The notes below the pieces were generated by a model, which did no database searches, was not told the DNA's origin, and worked only from the letters and a program-made list of their open reading frames with translations. The translations under genes and the position numbers were made by a program. This document shows, one piece after another, positions 8,639 through 18,419 of a stretch of DNA of 64,000 nt (positions within the stretch are counted from its first letter, which is position 1; every line of letters begins with the position of its first letter). Source of the DNA: Hyphomonadaceae bacterium (GTDB taxonomy: Bacteria > Pseudomonadota > Alphaproteobacteria > Caulobacterales > Hyphomonadaceae); assembly GCA_022844345.1 (NCBI GenBank), contig JALHLU010000014.1:1-64000 (forward strand), written 5' to 3'.

Positions 8639-9664
8639 GTGGGCGGGGCGAAACTAGACTGGGATCGGCTTAAGGTCTTTCAGACTGTGGCTGACACAGG
8701 CAGCATCAATGCCGCTGCGAAGGCGTTAAGCCGGAGCTATACTAAAGTGTCGAACGATCTTGCTGAACTTGAGCGCGCGCTGGGCCACCAGCTGTTCGAC
8801 CGATCAAACCGTGGCCTCGAATTGACAGTCGTTGGCGAGGACATCCTGCGAACAGCACGCAGCATGGCCGATTCTGTCCAGACCATTATTGAGCGCGCAA
8901 ACGACAGCGCCCCGGATCAGCTCGTGATCTGCGCGCGCGAGGGCATCGCCACCTACTGGCTGGCCCGGCGCCTGCCTGAGCTCTTGCTGATCGAGCCAGA
9001 CGTCAGATTGTTCATCAAGGTTCTGCCGACGACGCCCAACCTTTCCGAAGGCGATGGCGACATCGCGATCCAGTTCGAAAAGCCGACAGCCGCCAACATC
9101 GTCTCGCGTCAGCTTGGATGGCTGCATTACATTCTGTACGCCGCGCCGAGCTATCTCGCGCGGCACGGCGAACCTCGTCAGATGGCGGATCTGCAGGCGC
9201 ACAAGTGCCTGAGGCTGTCGGGAGAAGTGTACCAGCCGGAAGGCTCGCGACAGGACGCGGCGGCCTGGGGCGCAATCCTTCCCCACACGATGGAAACGGA
9301 TGCTGGCACTGTCCTCATGGAAGCATGCGCGGCCGGGGCTGGCATTGCGGTTCTGCCCAGCTACGTCTCCCAGTTCGAGGATCGGCTGACGCCGCTGACG
9401 CACATCAAGCCGCTAGCAACGGTACGCTTCTGGCTGACCTACACTGAGCGGGCGCGGAACATGGAGGCCAGTCAACCGGTGCTGCACTGGATCAGGTCGT
9501 GCTTCGACCCGGTCCGCAATCCGTGTTTCCGGGAAATCTACGTGCCGCCGGAGCGACCGGCTCACACAGCTGGAGCAGCAGAGGTGCAGCTCCCGACGCA
9601 GGGGAATGACAACGTTGCCGTCACACGCCGCGTCAGCGCGCGCCGCACCGCGTCGCTGACCTGA
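8639..9664 (+). CDS. LysR-type transcriptional regulator
   Basis: A 341-residue LysR-family regulator. The N-terminal winged HTH is plain (LKVFQTVADTGSINAAAKAL, then KVSNDLAELERALGHQLFDR), followed by the family linker GLELTVVGEDIL. The effector-binding region occupies the rest, ending in an extra 50-residue tail with no recognised domain. The start is GTG at 8639, supported by an AAAGGAG box 5-6 bp upstream. It is divergent from traG and ends 2 bp before traF. The arrangement suggests control of conjugation; the inducer is unknown. Confidence 0.9.
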   Translation: MGGAKLDWDRLKVFQTVADTGSINAAAKALSRSYTKVSNDLAELERALGHQLFDRSNRGLELTVVGEDILRTARSMADSVQTIIERANDSAPDQLVICAREGIATYWLARRLPELLLIEPDVRLFIKVLPTTPNLSEGDGDIAIQFEKPTAANIVSRQLGWLHYILYAAPSYLARHGEPRQMADLQAHKCLRLSGEVYQPEGSRQDAAAWGAILPHTMETDAGTVLMEACAAGAGIAVLPSYVSQFEDRLTPLTHIKPLATVRFWLTYTERARNMEASQPVLHWIRSCFDPVRNPCFREIYVPPERPAHTAGAAEVQLPTQGNDNVAVTRRVSARRTASLT

Positions 9665-9666
9665 GT

Positions 9667-10164
9667 ATGCGCGGACGGTTCGTGATCTGGGGTGTCGCAG
9701 CGGCCGCTATCGCGATGCTCTGCTTCACGGGAAACGCGAGTTCGGCACGCCTCGTCTGGAACACGACAGCGAGTGCTCCAACCGGACTATACAGCATAGA
9801 GCAGGGGACATGGCGCGTAGGCGATCGCGTTGCGGTTCGTCCCTCGGTATCGCTTGCGGGAGACCTTGACCGACGCGGCGTACTTCCGCTCGGCAAGCTG
9901 CTCATCAAAAGCGTTGCTGCCGGTCGAGGCGATACGGTGTGTCGTGATGGCGAGCGTGTCACGGTGAACGGGTCAGTGGCGGCAATGGCGAAGATCGCGT
10001 CACGCACCGGAGAGGCGCTGCCGTCGTGGGGCGGCTGCCGGCGGTTAGGCGCATCAGAGGTTCTGCTTCTGGGCGACACCCCGGACTCCTACGATGGGCG
10101 GTATTTCGGCGTGACCTTTGCGGACGACATCACTGGTCGTGTCGCGATGCTAGTGGGCTTCTAG
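9667..10164 (+). CDS. traF: TraF-like S26 family signal peptidase
   Basis: A 165-residue S26-type serine peptidase of the conjugation system. RP4 TraF matures and cyclises the TrbC pilin. The N-terminal hydrophobic anchor (FVIWGVAAAAIAMLCFTG) is followed by the catalytic-serine motif SAPTGLY, the catalytic-lysine region GKLLIKSVAA and the conserved C-terminal box LLLGDTPDSYDGRYFGV. The start ATG lies 2 bp after the lysR stop, so the pair is probably co-transcribed. In related alphaproteobacterial ICEs traF usually lies beside the relaxase gene; here the relaxase is at 46.5 kb. Confidence 0.9.
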   Translation: MRGRFVIWGVAAAAIAMLCFTGNASSARLVWNTTASAPTGLYSIEQGTWRVGDRVAVRPSVSLAGDLDRRGVLPLGKLLIKSVAAGRGDTVCRDGERVTVNGSVAAMAKIASRTGEALPSWGGCRRLGASEVLLLGDTPDSYDGRYFGVTFADDITGRVAMLVGF

Positions 10165-10518
10165 TTGTTGCGGTCAGGCGGCCCGAACGCGTCACGATCC
10201 CGTACTGTTTCGATCTTGGATTTGTGTTGACGGTAAATCCAGTCCACGTTTTGAAGGAGGCCGGTGTCAAGCAACTAAGGCGCAAGCAGGCGAAGCTGCA
10301 CATCAATTGTTGTTCGGATTGATCGAGGAGCCTTCCCAATTGCGTCCTTCGTCCGATCGCTCTCGTTGTGGACACGTATTTTGTAGTCGACCGCTCAAAA
10401 TGTAGCCGACCCGACCCTCAAATTCCGAAAGTAATGCCACGGAGGGCTTGGGAGAAGCCATGTCAGCTGGTTCTGTGAGGCGGAATGGCGAATCACTAGA
10501 GTTCTAGGCGGGGCGGAA
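10165..10518. other. Non-coding junction between transfer module and defence-type island
   Basis: This 354-bp gap contains no convincing gene. Two imperfect copies of TGTAGYCGAC lie at 10382-10391 and 10401-10410, reminiscent of repeated ends of some insertion sequences, but no transposase is attached. A 15-codon open frame from ATG 10460 is too short to call. The promoter of the following helicase operon should lie here. The segment marks where accessory DNA was joined to the ICE backbone. Confidence 0.4.
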
Positions 10519-13500
10519 ATGCGTACAGAAGTCGAGCACATGCGCGAGGCGCTCGCCTCTTATATTGAGGCGACCTACCACCTGTCTCATCCCCACGCCG
10601 TTAAGCTACGCCGCGCTCTCCTTGAAAATGGAGGTATCGCGCAAGTTCCATTTATTGAAAGTACACCGGCCTATGTTGGAGCGCGCAGCTTCGGCTCCCT
10701 GAAATTGCCCGCGGCCGTTCGTGACTTCCTGGAGCATCTTGCATCGAGGGAGGGCGGCTCCCTCCTCTTCAACCCTCCCTATTCGCATCAAGCGGACGCG
10801 CTTGAAGCGGCGATGAAGGCTGACGCTGGCGGCTCTGGAATTGTTGTGACGACTGGCACCGGCTCGGGGAAGACAGAGACCTTTCTGCTGCCGGTTCTAA
10901 GTCGACTTGCCGATGAGGCGCACGCGCGCCCTGATCACTTTGCGCACCGCGCAGTGCGGGCGCTGCTACTCTATCCCATGAACGCGCTGGTCAACGATCA
11001 ACTGGGCCGGCTCAGAATGCTGTTTGGTGCCTCGTCCGTGCGCGAATGGTTTACAGCGTCTGGCGGGCGCGCCGCCAAATTTGGGCGATACACGGGCCGG
11101 ACGCTCTACCCCGGAATGCGAGATGGTAAGCGCGACCAGACGCGTCTAAAGACGCTCGAATACTATCTGAAGATCGAAGACAGCGCCCGCGATGGCGATA
11201 GGCATGACGCAGCGCTTCTCCAAACGCTGCAGCGCAAGGGGCGCTGGCCCGCCAAGCCAGACAGCGTAATCGGCGGCTTCGATGGCCTGCGAGATTGGTA
11301 CGGCAAGCCCGGCCAACATTGGATAGACCAGGATGGTGATCCAGCGCGCGCCAATGAGCGCCCTCAAGATCCCGAACTGCTAACGCGTCACGAGATCCAG
11401 GCTGCCTCACCTGACCTCCTCGTCACCAACTACTCAATGCTCGAATACATGCTGCTGCGTCCGATCGAACGCAGTATTTTTGCGGATACGCGCGACTATT
11501 TCAAAGCGCACCCGGACGAGAAGTTCTTCCTAATTCTGGACGAAGCGCACCTCTATCGCGGCGCCAACGGGACGGAAGTCGCGTATCTAATCCGTCGGTT
11601 GCTCGACCGGCTTGAATTACCATCATCACGCGTTGTGTTCATCGCAACGAGCGCCTCCTTCTCCGACGCGGAAGCCGCAAAAGGATTCGTTGGCGGGCTG
11701 GTAGGCATCGGCGCAGAACGAATCACGACGCTGACGGGCGAGAAGCGCGCATTCGAACCTGCAGGTGTTGGACCCACTGATTTGGCAAACGCCCTCGCAG
11801 CCGTGCCGCTTGCTTGCCTTCTGTCTGCCTCCCTAGAAGAGCGCTCGTCTGTTGTTGCCCCTTTGGCCCGGATTGCTACCAACGCCAAGGGCGCTCTCGT
11901 AACAGTCGAACGAACCGACAGCCACACCGGGACGATCATCGTTACCCTGCAAGGGTTGGACGCCAGCGGCGATCGTATCGAGGAAGACGTTCTGGTCCCC
12001 GCAGGTGGGAAGGCGATCACAACCCAATCCTTCTTGATCGTCGACGGGATGCGAACGTCTGGAGGGGCCGTCGAAGTTGCACGACACTACAATCTTGGTG
12101 CCGCCAATACTCTTGGCGCCGACTACAAGGCGGATGACCTGCCCGCCGCCCTCAGCGAACTCCTCGGCAGTCTTCCAGTAGTGGGCCGTCTGAAGAACAT
12201 TACGACCGGGGCGCAATGCGCGTCTGATCCGATTGCCTCGAAAGGCGCGGCGTGGTCTTTCGCTGACCTACCGTCAGTACTCTTCCCGTCGGCGCCGCCT
12301 CACATTGCTGTGGCCGCCGTGGACGCGCTTCTTGAACTCGCTTCAATGGCGCGGCCCACACCGGACGATCCTCCCATTCTGCCCGCGCGTGTGCACATGC
12401 TCTTCCGCGGGCTTCCTGGCCTATGGGCATGTGTCAATCCGAACTGCAGCGAAATCGAACCTGGCGCACGAGGAGGTCCCACGGGCGCTCTTTACGCTGA
12501 GCCTCGCCAGAACTGCGCATGCGGTTCGCAGATCTACGAGCTTCATAGCTGTCGTTCATGCGGCCTTGCCGTCGCACGCGCCAATGTCGGATCGCCAGCT
12601 GGCGTCGAGCATCTCTGGCAGGACAACGGAGCAGCCTACGCCGGCGAAACCAGTCTTGTGTCGGCGATCCACGTCTGTCTCGAAGATCCCGACCCGCAAG
12701 CCGCAGGCGCGGTCCGGCCGGTCTATCTCGATCTGAAGTCGGGCAGGATCGACGGACAGGGCGCATCAGTGCGTGAGGTTTGGCTGCCTGCGTTGCTTGG
12801 ATCGCAACTGTTCGACAACTGTCCGAAGTGCGGCGCATCCTGCGCATCCAATTCTTCCAACGGCATCTCCGATCTGCAGACCAAAGGGGACCAGCCGTTC
12901 CAGGAACTCGTCACCGTCCAGGTGCTTGAGCAGCCGCCGCGTCCCGAAAGCAAAACGGCCCTGAAAGGACGCAAGGCTCTGGTGTTCTCGGACGGCCGTC
13001 AGACGGCATCACGCCTCGCCGGCAACATGAAGACGTTTTCGTTTCGCGACAGTCTTCGGCCGTTACTGCTCACCGGGATGGCCGAATTGGCGTCGCCCGT
13101 CTTTAAGCCCTCGCTAGACGATGCGCCGCTTGCCGTGGCCCTTGGGGCCGCGAGCCGCCACGTGCGCTTGCGGCCAGCTGGCGATTCCGAAGGGCAAATG
13201 GATCGGGCAGGAAGATCCGCACTTGAGCTTATCGGCAACGGAGATGCGGAGAATGATGATTTCCGAACACTTTCGAACCAGACGTCGCAGTTCACGCCCC
13301 TATCGGTGTTTCAGGCAATCTACGCCGTCCTCCAGGACGGCCATACCGGCTTGTTTCCGCTCGCGCTGGGAACGCTCCATGCCAAGCTGACCAAGGCCGA
13401 GCAGGGCAAGCTGCAGAAAGAACTGACGCCGCCCCCTCTGCCCGGCGTGGACGCCGATCAGGCGCGCGCAGCGCTCCTCGACTTATGGTTATGGCAGGCG

Positions 13501-16500
13501 GTGGACAAGCGCGCGATCAAGCTCCTGCACACACCAGTCAATATTGAGACTGGCCGAGGTTCGACCGGCATACGCGAATGGAATGGGCGCTTCTCGAAAG
13601 AAGTCTCTAAGCTCCTGACCGCGCAAGGCCTTGGAAAATGGCTGAAGGACGACTGGGCGACAAAGTGCGAGCCCGCGCTTCGCCACGTCTTCGGCCAGGG
13701 CGCGACAGGGACGTTCTTCGTTCAAGGCGCGAAGGTATCCCTTGATACCAGCCATGCTGTGGCTTGGCTGCGCTGCGGTCGGTGCACAAGCGTTTCTCCA
13801 CGCAACGTCTTGATCGGTGACTTCTGCGGGTACTGCGGCGGTGTGTCCAAACAGATTGATCCTCGAACCGACGGCGTGTTCCGGAGCCGCAAGGCATTCT
13901 TCCGGCGGCTGTGGGAACGGCTGAACGATCCTCACAATCCATACGCACCTCACCAACTGATCGCGGAGGAGCATTCGGCCGCGCTGAACGATTCCGGCAT
14001 GGCCAACGCCATGTCGCGCAACGAAGCATACGAATTGCGTTTCCAGGACATTCCGGTCGAACAGGACGGTCAGATCGGTTCGCCGATCGACATCCTTAGT
14101 TGCACAACGACAATGGAAGTCGGCATCGATATCGGTGGCCTGACGGCTGTCGCTCTACGAAATGTTCCTCCCGGCCGCGCGAACTATCAGCAGAGGGCAG
14201 GACGGGCAGGGCGTCGCGGCGCCGGCCTGTCGACAGTCTTCATGTTTTGCGGTGCTGACAGCCACGACCAGAGCTTCTTCCGCGATCCCGGTCCGATCGT
14301 TGCCGGGCCAGCGCCGGATCCCATCCTCAATCTCGACAATCCAGTGATCGCGCGCCGTCAGGTATTTGCTTACCTGATCGGCCGCTTTCAACAGGACCGA
14401 ATCAACACGGTTGGCGGCAGTTCAGACGTTTTCTCTTCGCTCGGCAACGTGGCGGATTTCGTGTCTGGCGCTGCTGACGTCTTTTCTCTCGCTGGTCTCA
14501 AGCAATGGATCACAGACAACGACGGGGCGCTGATTGCGGACATCAACCGGCTCTTTGTTGCGTCATGCCCGTCGCTCGATGCTGGTGCGCTTCTGGACGA
14601 ACTGCCCCTGATCCTCGAGAGCCGTCTGGCGTCAAATGCAGACGCGCCCGTGACGCCAGTCCCAGTTCCGGCCGCCGAAAGCTCCGCTGCAAACGACGGA
14701 GATGTTGAGGACGAGATCCAGGAGGATGAGGCAGATGAGGACCGGGCTATCGTCGGCGGCGGCAAGCTTCTCGATCGGCTGTTCGATGAGGGTTTGCTCC
14801 CCAAGTACGCGTTCCCGACCGATGTCGCCACGTTCAGTGTTTTCGAGGAGGATGCGGATGCTTGGAGACCTCAGCGTCGATACTCGCCGCAACAGGGACT
14901 CAACGCGGCGCTAAGCCAGTATGCGCCTGGTCATGAGGTTTGGGTGGATGGCCAGCGCTACCTGTCACTCGGCCTCTACGCGGAGTTTGAAGACGACCGC
15001 TTCGATGCCTATCGGGATAAGAAGCTCTACTATCAATGCCGCATCTGCAACTATGCCGACCTCAAGGCGTGGGAGGACGGCTATCCGGATCAGACGCGAG
15101 ATTGTCCGGCCTGCAACAGACGCGGAAGCCTCGGGCCTGCACGCCGCTGGGTGCGGCCGCCAGGATTCGCTCATCCGCCCGGGATAACGGCTCTGCCGCC
15201 GGACTTCGATCCAGGAACGCGCTCGCGTCCAACGCGGGCGACACTCGACTCGCTGCAGTTTCCTGAAAGCTCCCGCATCGGCGGGGCGACGTGGCCGACC
15301 GGTACTGGATGGGAGGGCTGGAGCGACAGCAAAACGCTCGTGGTGACCAACCGCGGCTCGCTAAGCCCGACAAGCTACGGTTTTAACTACTGCACATCTT
15401 GCGGAAGAACCGAGCCCGCGGAATTCGACCCAGCGATGCGTCAACTTGGCGGCGGCCAGCCGCATGATCGTCCGCGCCCGAAAAAGCCCAGGGAGCCGGA
15501 CAAGTGCACGGGCCGGGTTGCGAAGATTGTTCTAGGCAACGAATTCAGCACGGACGTCGCGGTTTTCCGCCTAGCCTACCCGACGACGTGGAGACTCAGC
15601 CCCGATCAGCCGTCAACCACGATTGCTGCGCGGTCTGCTGTCGAGGCGTTGCGGCGAGCGGCTTGCATGCTCGAAGACCTCGAACCGAACGACATTGATG
15701 GTGATTTCCGCTTTGCTCCGGGAAGCGGGGCAAAGCAGTTCGTCGATCTCTATCTCTATGACCAGGCCGCCGGCGGCGCAGGCTTTGTCAGAGCTGCAGC
15801 GCGAGATCCGAAAAAGCTCGTCGATGCTGCGCTCGGACTGCTGGACGGGTGCGATTGCGACGACAGTTGCTATCAATGCCTTCGATCGCACAAGAATCGG
15901 TACGATCACGCCCTGTTTGATCGCCGGATCGGCGCGGACCTTTTGCGCGCCGCTTTCAAGGGCGCGTCGCTGGTGATCGACGCTGAGCGAGAGGACTATG
16001 CGCTCGACCGCTTGAAGAGAGACCTGGAGGAGAGCGGCGCTGCGGTCACGCCCTTGAATGGAGGCCTTCTCGACTCGAAGGGGCGAGTGATCTGCCTGTC
16101 GCATCCCTTCATCGACACAGAGCCCTGCTCCGATCGTGCGAAAAAGTTGTCTGATGGAAAGCCGCGTGTCGTTGTCGACATTCTGTTGGTCTTGCGAGCA
16201 TTGCCCATTGCCTCCAACGTCGCCCTGTCACTGCCCGGGGCTGCTCCGAACGGCAGCCTCGACCCCGATCCCGCCGGGACGCCTCTCCTGACCGCTGCGC
16301 AAGCTGAGAGTGGAGACATCGCGGCGCTTTCTAAGGCGCCGTGCTTTGCAGTGCCGGATGCCGAAGATGGCGATTTTCTGTTCCGGCTCGACGCGAACAC
16401 GTTGAGCGGCAAGAAAGCCGACGGGAGCGGCGAAGTCTTCAAAGGAGCGATGTGCCTCTTCCGTCCTTTTGCAGCACCACCAACAAAGACGGACGCGTAC

Positions 16501-16698
16501 CTGATCCGCCGAACCGATGGCCACGCATTTGGCGCTACGGGCGCGGCCTGGACCGTCGGACTGCTTCAGCAGCCCGCCACTGGAGGCATGAGGGTTCGAT
16601 ACCGCGCGGCATCGCAGCATATGGAGTGCGCCAGCGAACTCATTCAACCCGCAGAGGCTGTCTCGCCGATCGCTGTCTTCGTTCGTGCGGTGGACTGA
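10519..16698 (+). CDS. DruE-like giant SF2 helicase with C-terminal DUF1998
   Basis: A 2059-residue protein with the architecture of Druantia DruE: a split SF2 helicase core, several zinc-binding inserts and a C-terminal DUF1998 region. Walker A is TGTGSGKTETF (about residue 113), DEAH is at 341-344 (LILDEAHLYRG), motif III is FIATSAS (about 375), a helicase-C entry is ALVFSDGRQTASR (about 820), motif V is TTTMEVGIDIGGL and motif VI is QRAGRAGRRG at about 1225-1234. Cys clusters occur near 640-690 (CxxC pairs), about 1505-1535 (CRICN, CPACN) and about 1620 (CTSCG). The DUF1998 signature CDCDDSCYQCLRSHKNRYDH starts near 1778. The protein is probably a nucleic-acid translocase in antiviral defence. 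It heads a three-gene operon and its stop overlaps the next ATG (TGATG). DISARM DrmA/DrmB are the alternative comparison, but those are separate proteins. Confidence 0.78.
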   Translation: MRTEVEHMREALASYIEATYHLSHPHAVKLRRALLENGGIAQVPFIESTPAYVGARSFGSLKLPAAVRDFLEHLASREGGSLLFNPPYSHQADALEAAMKADAGGSGIVVTTGTGSGKTETFLLPVLSRLADEAHARPDHFAHRAVRALLLYPMNALVNDQLGRLRMLFGASSVREWFTASGGRAAKFGRYTGRTLYPGMRDGKRDQTRLKTLEYYLKIEDSARDGDRHDAALLQTLQRKGRWPAKPDSVIGGFDGLRDWYGKPGQHWIDQDGDPARANERPQDPELLTRHEIQAASPDLLVTNYSMLEYMLLRPIERSIFADTRDYFKAHPDEKFFLILDEAHLYRGANGTEVAYLIRRLLDRLELPSSRVVFIATSASFSDAEAAKGFVGGLVGIGAERITTLTGEKRAFEPAGVGPTDLANALAAVPLACLLSASLEERSSVVAPLARIATNAKGALVTVERTDSHTGTIIVTLQGLDASGDRIEEDVLVPAGGKAITTQSFLIVDGMRTSGGAVEVARHYNLGAANTLGADYKADDLPAALSELLGSLPVVGRLKNITTGAQCASDPIASKGAAWSFADLPSVLFPSAPPHIAVAAVDALLELASMARPTPDDPPILPARVHMLFRGLPGLWACVNPNCSEIEPGARGGPTGALYAEPRQNCACGSQIYELHSCRSCGLAVARANVGSPAGVEHLWQDNGAAYAGETSLVSAIHVCLEDPDPQAAGAVRPVYLDLKSGRIDGQGASVREVWLPALLGSQLFDNCPKCGASCASNSSNGISDLQTKGDQPFQELVTVQVLEQPPRPESKTALKGRKALVFSDGRQTASRLAGNMKTFSFRDSLRPLLLTGMAELASPVFKPSLDDAPLAVALGAASRHVRLRPAGDSEGQMDRAGRSALELIGNGDAENDDFRTLSNQTSQFTPLSVFQAIYAVLQDGHTGLFPLALGTLHAKLTKAEQGKLQKELTPPPLPGVDADQARAALLDLWLWQAVDKRAIKLLHTPVNIETGRGSTGIREWNGRFSKEVSKLLTAQGLGKWLKDDWATKCEPALRHVFGQGATGTFFVQGAKVSLDTSHAVAWLRCGRCTSVSPRNVLIGDFCGYCGGVSKQIDPRTDGVFRSRKAFFRRLWERLNDPHNPYAPHQLIAEEHSAALNDSGMANAMSRNEAYELRFQDIPVEQDGQIGSPIDILSCTTTMEVGIDIGGLTAVALRNVPPGRANYQQRAGRAGRRGAGLSTVFMFCGADSHDQSFFRDPGPIVAGPAPDPILNLDNPVIARRQVFAYLIGRFQQDRINTVGGSSDVFSSLGNVADFVSGAADVFSLAGLKQWITDNDGALIADINRLFVASCPSLDAGALLDELPLILESRLASNADAPVTPVPVPAAESSAANDGDVEDEIQEDEADEDRAIVGGGKLLDRLFDEGLLPKYAFPTDVATFSVFEEDADAWRPQRRYSPQQGLNAALSQYAPGHEVWVDGQRYLSLGLYAEFEDDRFDAYRDKKLYYQCRICNYADLKAWEDGYPDQTRDCPACNRRGSLGPARRWVRPPGFAHPPGITALPPDFDPGTRSRPTRATLDSLQFPESSRIGGATWPTGTGWEGWSDSKTLVVTNRGSLSPTSYGFNYCTSCGRTEPAEFDPAMRQLGGGQPHDRPRPKKPREPDKCTGRVAKIVLGNEFSTDVAVFRLAYPTTWRLSPDQPSTTIAARSAVEALRRAACMLEDLEPNDIDGDFRFAPGSGAKQFVDLYLYDQAAGGAGFVRAAARDPKKLVDAALGLLDGCDCDDSCYQCLRSHKNRYDHALFDRRIGADLLRAAFKGASLVIDAEREDYALDRLKRDLEESGAAVTPLNGGLLDSKGRVICLSHPFIDTEPCSDRAKKLSDGKPRVVVDILLVLRALPIASNVALSLPGAAPNGSLDPDPAGTPLLTAAQAESGDIAALSKAPCFAVPDAEDGDFLFRLDANTLSGKKADGSGEVFKGAMCLFRPFAAPPTKTDAYLIRRTDGHAFGATGAAWTVGLLQQPATGGMRVRYRAASQHMECASELIQPAEAVSPIAVFVRAVD

Positions 16699-18419
16699 TG
16701 GCTCTGTTCATTCCGCCAATCGACCCCGACACGATGGAGCATCAGTCCGAAGCTGATTTCGCAAAGGCTTTGCTGAATCACTTACCGGGCGGCTACATCG
16801 TCATGCATTCTCTGCCTTGGCTTTTCCCCGCGCGTGACGACATCGATGCACCGGCGCGTGAGGGCGAGGCGGATTTTTTGATACTGCATCGCCAGTTTGG
16901 ATTGATGATCGTGGAGGTGAAGGGCGGGGAAATCACCCTCAAAGGCCGCACGTGGTATCGCCATGTCAAAGCCGGACTGAAGGAGATCAAGGACCCAGTC
17001 AAACAAGCGCGCCGATCCCTGTGGGCGTTGAAGAAGCGAATCACCCACATCTGCGGCGAGCGCATCGCTGATGCTACGGTGATATCGATGGCCCTCGGCT
17101 TCCCTCACTGCGTGTTCAAGGACACTCCGCCCGCAGATCTGCCGGCCGACGCCATTCTCACGATGGACGACCTATCGTCCATCGAAGCCGGTTTGGCGCG
17201 GGCCTTTCGAGCGGGCGGGGGCGGAAAGCGCGAACTGTCGGCGGAGGATTTTGAGGCGGTGCGCCGCGCGTTGGCGCCAGAGTTCCGTATCTATGAGCCG
17301 CTCCGTGTTAGCGTTGAGAACAACACCGAGACACTGACAAAGCTCACACGACAACAACTCCAGGTCTTGCGTGGCTTCGATTCAAATCCGCGGGCGGTCA
17401 TTGAAGGAGTGGCCGGGTCTGGTAAGACCTTGTTGGCGATGCAGCGAGCGCGTTCGTTTGCGGCGAAGCATCGCGCGGTGCTGTTCACCTGCTTCAACGC
17501 CGAACTTGCCAAGTGGTTGAGGGAAGAGTTGGCGAGTGATCTTGTCGAGAACGGTGGAAAGCTCGCCGTCTGGAATTTTCACCGCTTGGCCTCCGATCTC
17601 TGCAAACAGGCCGGTGTGGAGTTCGTGGTAAATCAGCAAAATCCGTCGAAGTGGTGGGACGAGATTGCGCCAGACCTTCTCGCCGGAGCCGCGATGGATC
17701 TCTTCCCGGACGGTCAGCCCTTCGACGCAGTTGTTATAGACGAGGCGCAGGATTTCAGCCCGAGTTGGTGGGACGCGCTCGACTATGTCTGGGATAGCAC
17801 CGGACCCATCTGGGCATTCTTGGACAAAGCGCAGAGCCTTCGCCGTGAACCGATCGATCCGCCCGTGCGCGGTGCTTTCAAGTTCTCACTTGGCGTCAAT
17901 TGCCGCAATACAAGGCGGATCGTCGCCTGCGCCAACTCTGCAACCGACAACACCAGTGAGCCTTTTGAATTGGCGCCGCTGGGGAGGCCGCCGAAGGTAA
18001 TCACGCCGCCCAACCCTGCCGCCATCAGCGGCCTGGTGCAGCAAGAAATCCGTTCGCTGCTGAGAGATCATCGTCTGCAGCCTCAGCAGATCGCCATCAT
18101 TGGGCCGTCGGCGAAGATGAAAGGACCTTTGGCAAACGTCTCGGCAGTCGATGACACGTCCTTGGTAGAGGATGCTGCGATATGGCGACAGGGAAAGGGA
18201 ATTCTCTGCAGTACGGCGCGCAGCTTCAAGGGACTGGAAGCAGATGTCGTCATTCTATGCGACTATTCTGGGCTGGGGCCGCTATTCACGCAGAGCGATC
18301 TCTATGTAGCTCTCACGCGCGCCAGGTCGCATCTGGTCATAGTGGTGCATGATCGAGCCAGCCGGGAAAAACTGGACGCTGCAATTTCGGCGGCAATAGC
18401 GGAAGGTAGCGACGCCTGA
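16698..18419 (+). CDS. NERD nuclease-domain / UvrD-type SF1 helicase fusion
   Basis: A 573-residue protein beginning with ATG at 16698, overlapping the helicase stop by one base. The N-terminal part fits a NERD (nuclease-related) domain: GEADFLIL at about residue 56 and VEVKGGE at about residue 72 supply the D...ExK pattern of PD-(D/E)XK-like nucleases. The rest is a UvrD/PcrA-type SF1 helicase with Walker A EGVAGSGKTLL (about 236), Walker B VVIDEAQDFSP (about 345), a C-terminal TARSFKGLEADVVIL and motif VI LYVALTRARSHLVIV (about 535). DNA degradation coupled to unwinding is a reasonable inference. A longer in-frame start at 16341 lies inside the preceding gene and is rejected. The stop overlaps the next start (TGATG). 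Confidence 0.85.
   Translation: MALFIPPIDPDTMEHQSEADFAKALLNHLPGGYIVMHSLPWLFPARDDIDAPAREGEADFLILHRQFGLMIVEVKGGEITLKGRTWYRHVKAGLKEIKDPVKQARRSLWALKKRITHICGERIADATVISMALGFPHCVFKDTPPADLPADAILTMDDLSSIEAGLARAFRAGGGGKRELSAEDFEAVRRALAPEFRIYEPLRVSVENNTETLTKLTRQQLQVLRGFDSNPRAVIEGVAGSGKTLLAMQRARSFAAKHRAVLFTCFNAELAKWLREELASDLVENGGKLAVWNFHRLASDLCKQAGVEFVVNQQNPSKWWDEIAPDLLAGAAMDLFPDGQPFDAVVIDEAQDFSPSWWDALDYVWDSTGPIWAFLDKAQSLRREPIDPPVRGAFKFSLGVNCRNTRRIVACANSATDNTSEPFELAPLGRPPKVITPPNPAAISGLVQQEIRSLLRDHRLQPQQIAIIGPSAKMKGPLANVSAVDDTSLVEDAAIWRQGKGILCSTARSFKGLEADVVILCDYSGLGPLFTQSDLYVALTRARSHLVIVVHDRASREKLDAAISAAIAEGSDA

Noticed and set aside
16341-16697. Upstream extension of the NERD-UvrD reading frame
   Set aside because: It overlaps the DUF1998-protein gene out of frame and is Arg/Ser-rich; the ATG at 16698 fits both the NERD domain start and the TGATG overlap.
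10519-16698. DISARM as the identity of the helicase operon
   Set aside because: DISARM has separate DrmA helicase and DrmB DUF1998 proteins plus a phospholipase-like DrmC and a methyltransferase; here helicase and DUF1998 are in one 2059-residue protein and no methyltransferase or PLD motif is visible.
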